From NCBI GenBank assembly GCA_003427395.1, contig BFEA01000235.1, positions 849,281-881,043 of the forward strand: a DNA stretch of 31,763 nucleotides, written 5' to 3'. Below are positions 28,760 through 31,763 of this stretch, piece by piece (positions within the stretch are counted from its first letter, which is position 1; every line of letters starts with the position of its first letter). Both the position numbers and the translations under genes were made by a program. This DNA comes from Chara braunii (lineage: Eukaryota; Streptophyta; Charophyceae; Charales; Characeae). The notes under the pieces are model-generated. The model was not told the origin of the DNA. It saw only the letters and a list, made by a program, of their open reading frames with translations, and made no database searches.

Positions 28760-29084
28760 TGAAGGCGCCACCATATTTGCCAGAAATTGACAGTGCCCTG
28801 ATTTAGCCGAGGGGAGCTGGAGGGCTCTGAAAGAGGATTGGGAAGGGGGGAATCTCTGGGGGCTATACGACCAGTACAAATAGTCATGGGGCCCTGGACG
28901 AAAAACTCCATGGATGGGGCGGCCCTGGACGGAACTCCTCTGCATCTGTCTTATGCCAGCCCTGTGCTATGTAGCTGAAGTGGGAAGCTTTTTTTATTAT
29001 TCTTTGAAAACTCTGTTTTACTCTTCTCTCCATTCTACCTCACACCACCTACCTTTCCCCCCCCCAAAAAAAAAAACACCACCT

Positions 29085-29155
29085 CCCCCATCTATTGGTG
29101 GGGGGCGTCACCTGCTGGAAACGGGGTCCAATGTCCCATATACATTTGAACATTC
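29085..29155 (-). mobile_element. SINE-B fragment
   Basis: CATCTATTGGTGGGGGGCGT, CACCTGCTGGAAACGGGGTC and CAATGTCCCATATACATTTG are the inverse of the SINE-B core, in the subfamily of 11214 and 17087. Confidence 0.55.
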
Positions 29156-29195
29156 CCGGATTATATCGTCCAGGGGAAGTAGGATTCTATCTGAA

Positions 29196-29222
29196 AATTT
29201 TTTATTGAAAAAGAAAAAGAAA
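29196..29222 (-). mobile_element. 27-bp A-rich micro-insertion with 15-bp duplication
   Basis: AGGATTCTATCTGAA flanks the insert perfectly (29181-29195 and 29223-29237). The insert is AATTTTTTATTGAAAAAGAA followed by AAAGAAA. The long exact duplication indicates target-primed retroposition of a very short A-rich template. Orientation is uncertain. Confidence 0.8.
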
Positions 29223-29970
29223 AGGATTCTATCTGAACTGAACACTGAGGGTCCACTAGGGTTCAGGGATCCACTATGGTAGGGTTGAGCCTAACCGGGG
29301 GTGAGGGATAGCATGGGCAAGGGTGGAGGGTGGAGGGTAGAACCCGGGCCCCTACGGAGACCGGTCCTGGGGGGTGGGGGGTGGGGAAACCAGCTATGAA
29401 GAGAGGCATAGAAATGTGCCAAGGAGCGGAAACCTCTGCCTCCAAACTCGCGTACATGTGGAGTTTGAATGTGAATCTGATTAATTTTCACGGAGATAAT
29501 TGCAGAGGCGAAGTACGCCCCTCCAGCTGCGAGCCGTTTTAGACAAGGAAAGTCTGACAGTGATTCCAATCACGAAGAGAGAACTATGTGAAGTGCCAGC
29601 AGACCAAGGGTATTTCTGCATGGTACTCCGAAGAGTTGGGTAATGTGGAGGCGAATCTGTTTCTTGATTGGTTTTCTTCCTAATTGCCCGAACACTCTGG
29701 AGTCTGAACAGAGGATGGAAACCTACTGGTTTAGCGTTTGGGCCTTGCCGCACTACTCGCCACATACACACAAGACAAAAGAACATGGTGGTGTATCCCT
29801 CTCTCCTTTTTCTAGTGAAAGATTCATCCCCATTTTGCACATTTGGTGAGCAGTGGAGCCAGCCCCTTTGCAGGGCCTCCGTCATGATTTTTTTTCCAAC
29901 CCTTGGTATTATTCTGGAAGCATATGCAATATGCATATGCAGGGCCACACTTTGTACATAATAATGAAAC

Positions 29971-30215
29971 CTCTGATTGGAGTCACCTGGGATGGCTACT
30001 AGGAGGGGCTGCGTGCTCTTACCACGCCTCCAAAAAAAGTAACCCCCCATTGGCAGCCCCTCCTACCTTCTTCCCCCGAATACAACGTACGGTCATTATA
30101 GCTGTATTTGAGGCATCGTTCAGTCTAGATACAGCTATAATGACCGTACGTTGTATTCGGGGGAAGAAGGTAGTAGCCATCCCAGGTGACTCCCAGACAG
30201 GTGTACCAATCAGAA
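29971..30215. mobile_element. Foldback element with 45-bp perfect arms
   Basis: Arm 30063-30107 is the exact inverse of 30129-30173 (45 bp), around a 21-base loop. The inverted repeat continues outward: ATGGCTACTA, GAGTCACCTGG and CTGATTGG on the left answer TAGTAGCCAT, CCAGGTGACTC and CCAATCAG on the right. The left arm is interrupted by a 62-bp insertion (30002-30063) and the right arm has about 14 extra bases near 30191. Perfect arms imply recent origin or gene conversion between arms. The termini relate it to 22703-22807. Confidence 0.85.
30002..30063. mobile_element. 62-bp mini-insertion flanked by TA
   Basis: GGAGGGGCTGC and GCAGCCCCTCC form perfect 11-bp terminal inverted repeats. TA precedes (30000-30001) and follows (30064-30065). 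The opposite arm of the host foldback reads GGCTACTACC with a single TA, which is the empty site. The duplication could equally be scored as CTA. TA suggests Tc1/mariner-like and CTA PIF/Harbinger-like insertion. Confidence 0.78.
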
Positions 30216-30493
30216 GTAGCTGAGCAGTAGGACCTAAGCAGTGTTTTGTTTTGTTTATCCTGATGATTGATCCGCCTGTCTTTATCTTAATTACTTCATT
30301 CACCCCTCTTAAACCACCACTACCCCCGCCGGCCTAAATTCGTGTTTCCTGGCCTTACGGACCGGGTTCTTAGGGGGGGTGTCGACTGGCAGGTGCAGGC
30401 GGGTCCGGTACAAAAATAATTTTCAAGCGCAAGCTTTGGTGATTTTTTGCGCTCAGAATAATTGATGAAAAAATCTGAAAATTTGAGATCATG

Positions 30494-30929
30494 GGGCGAG
30501 GTCCCATTTAGCAGTCGGATAGGAGTGTGGGCGATCCAGTGTGACACTGAGTGGCAGCGGGGTGACAGGTTCATTACGAATTTCTAGGCTGAGAAAACAG
30601 GAGAAAGGCAAAAAAAAAAAAAAGAAACAGAGACCTCCCACCCAAAATCACGGCGGAGTGCTTCCCAGCCATCAGATCACAAATGATGTGATGGTGGTGG
30701 TGGTCCCCACAACAGTGAACAAAGTAACTGCCACGTTTTCTGGAATAAACTTGACTTCTGTCAGCACTGATCCTGACACCCTCCATGTACTCCGTGATTG
30801 AAGGAGGGCTCCACCCAATGAGATAATTGCACAACAGCAATTTTTTTTTATTTTTCTTTTTTCCTGAGAACTATTGAAGAGACTCAAGAGAATTGAAGGA
30901 CAGGTTGAAAAACTATGAATGACTATTGA

Positions 30930-30965
<36 letters not shown>

Positions 30966-31306
30966 ATATTGACCTCTTTTCAAATGCTTAGAACCCCTAG
31001 ACTCCCAAACAAAACTCTCTAAAACTGTCCAACAGCAAGTAAAATACCGAAAATCTTCTATCCAGTGGGCCCAAGGGCCGACCCCACCCTCCTTTGGGGT
31101 TGGCCACACCCCCAACCGATTGAAAAGATTCCGGCAGGAAGCTTTCTTTGCATGGGCATGAACAAAGATCTCCTTACTTTCTCGGGTAATACAAGTAAAA
31201 TACTGACCGTGTGATCACGAGTACTGCACGGCAGGATTTGGGTCACTCAACTGTCCCACAAACTCGTTTCTATCCTATCCATCCCGTTGCTAGTGGGACC
31301 TTGCCC
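30494..31306. mobile_element. 813-bp nested element, GGGCnAGG termini
   Basis: GGGCGAGGTCCCATTTAGCA on the left and TGCTAGTGGGACCTTGCCC on the right are inverted with few differences. The flanks are ATG (30491-30493) and CTG (31307-31309). Without the element and one 3-bp flank, the host reads GAGATCATGTAGATT. That has the same length as GAGGGTCCGTAGATT in the unoccupied direct repeat at about 31505-31519, which supports a 3-bp duplication. The interior contains A/T tracts, a small (TGG)n and a T-run flanked by TATTGACCTCTTTT, but no transposase. Confidence 0.8.
30924..30980 (-). mobile_element. Poly(A) insertion (T on this strand) with 14-bp duplication
   Basis: TATTGACCTCTTTT at 30924-30937 and 30967-30980 encloses a T-run ending TAAATA. 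It is another nearly bare A-tail insertion, here inside the 813-bp element, and therefore younger than it. Confidence 0.7.
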
Positions 31307-31741
31307 CTGTAGATTAGGCTGTGATCTTTCCAGGAAAAATATCAAAAAAAATGGAAAAAAAAAAGAAGACCTTGAAACAAATGCCGCGCCATCTCGTCGC
31401 ATTTTCCATTTTCGCCACTCTACTACGTGTGGGCCAACGGGAAAAGTACCCCAACTTTTGTGATTTTTTATGCTCAGAAGGTTGACTCAGCAACTCTGAA
31501 AATTTGAGGGTCCGTAGATTTTGTCGCGATATTTATAGGAAAAATATTGAAAAAAATAATAATAATAAATCATTTTAACAGCGAAATAAATCACGGGGGC
31601 AATTCAACGCATTTTCCAATTTTGCCAATCCACCAGTTCCCCCCACTGTGCTACCGGTAGTCCTCATGGACCTGTGCTACCGGCCCTCCCCTAATTTATG
31701 ATGGCGGGGGTAGTGGTGGTTTAAATGGTAGAGCAGATAGG

Positions 31742-31763
31742 TTTTTTTTTTTTTTTTTTTTTT
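31742..31763 (+). repeat. Poly(T) tract at window end
   Basis: Twenty-two T running to the end of the window; what follows cannot be seen. Confidence 0.95.

Larger units (their letters stand above)
30313..31720. mobile_element. 1408-bp TIR element flanked by TTAA
   Basis: ACCACCACTACCCCCGCC (30313-30330) and its exact inverse (31703-31720) are terminal; weaker similarity continues inward (CTAAATT/AATTTAT). TTAA flanks both ends (30309-30312 and 31721-31724). The interior has two direct repeats of about 206 bp (from 30430 and from 31452), one of them interrupted by the 813-bp element at 30494-31306. There is no transposase frame. It shares its first 12 bases with the end at 1112. The TTAA duplication is like piggyBac, but the terminal sequence is unusual. 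Confidence 0.88.

Noticed and set aside
29481-30050. Longest open frame (189 codons, minus strand)
   Set aside because: It runs into the foldback element and its 62-bp insert, has no recognisable domain and no supporting splice or start context; probably chance.

Overview
This window looks like nuclear, gene-poor DNA from a large eukaryotic genome. The signs are: no bacterial-style gene packing and no long reading frame (longest about 190 codons, unrecognisable); many pure A or T tracts of 15-30 nt; tRNA-derived SINEs with A-tails and target-site duplications; several families of short inverted-repeat DNA transposons; micro- and minisatellites; and consensus eukaryotic splice sites. A green-lineage host (charophyte or other plant) is a guess. 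It rests only on a plant-mitochondrial-like tRNA-Phe fragment and one exon whose N-terminus resembles a plastid transit peptide. The assembly has a 160-N gap at 20006-20165 and small N patches near 26508-26520.

Layout. 1-960: AT-rich DNA, a 47-bp triple repeat and a SINE remnant. 958-3873: a chain of elements whose ends read ACCACC...GGTGGT, separated by TTAA or TGAA. 3984-4797: a GGGCTAGG-ended element flanked by CTG, carrying a SINE. 5100-6054: two 197-bp direct repeats about 96% identical. 6055-8120: simple repeats and a duplicated A-tailed repeat. 8324-8551: a possible transit-peptide exon. 8990-9130 and 9430-9609: a MITE end and a complete SINE. 9875-10456: an eroded coding-like stretch. 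11200-17650: SINE-B copies, tandem duplications (44, 63 and 100 bp) and a minisatellite. 18000-18067: tRNA-Phe fragment. 18817-18966: a 150-bp MITE, twin of the one at 958-1107. 20380-20770: a field of hairpins. 21258-21648: a tandem duplication with a 101-bp MITE in one copy only. 22428-22882: a SINE and an exon split by a foldback element. 23139-25490: duplicated segments, microsatellites, MITEs and poly(A) insertions. 26237-26470: a palindrome cluster. 26800-27534: possible exons on both strands. 27600-28040: two tRNA-headed SINE units in tandem. 28430-31720: MITEs, a foldback carrying its own TA-flanked insertion, and a 1.4-kb TTAA-flanked element with 18-bp perfect terminal repeats that itself contains another element.

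The main content is therefore a layered record of small non-autonomous mobile elements. Several insertions can be proven inside the window because a duplicated copy, or the opposite arm of an inverted repeat, preserves the pre-insertion site. No transposase, reverse transcriptase or integrase motif was recognised, so the enzymes that moved them must be encoded elsewhere. Gene evidence is weak throughout: the exon at 22659-22882 is the best supported, and it is broken.
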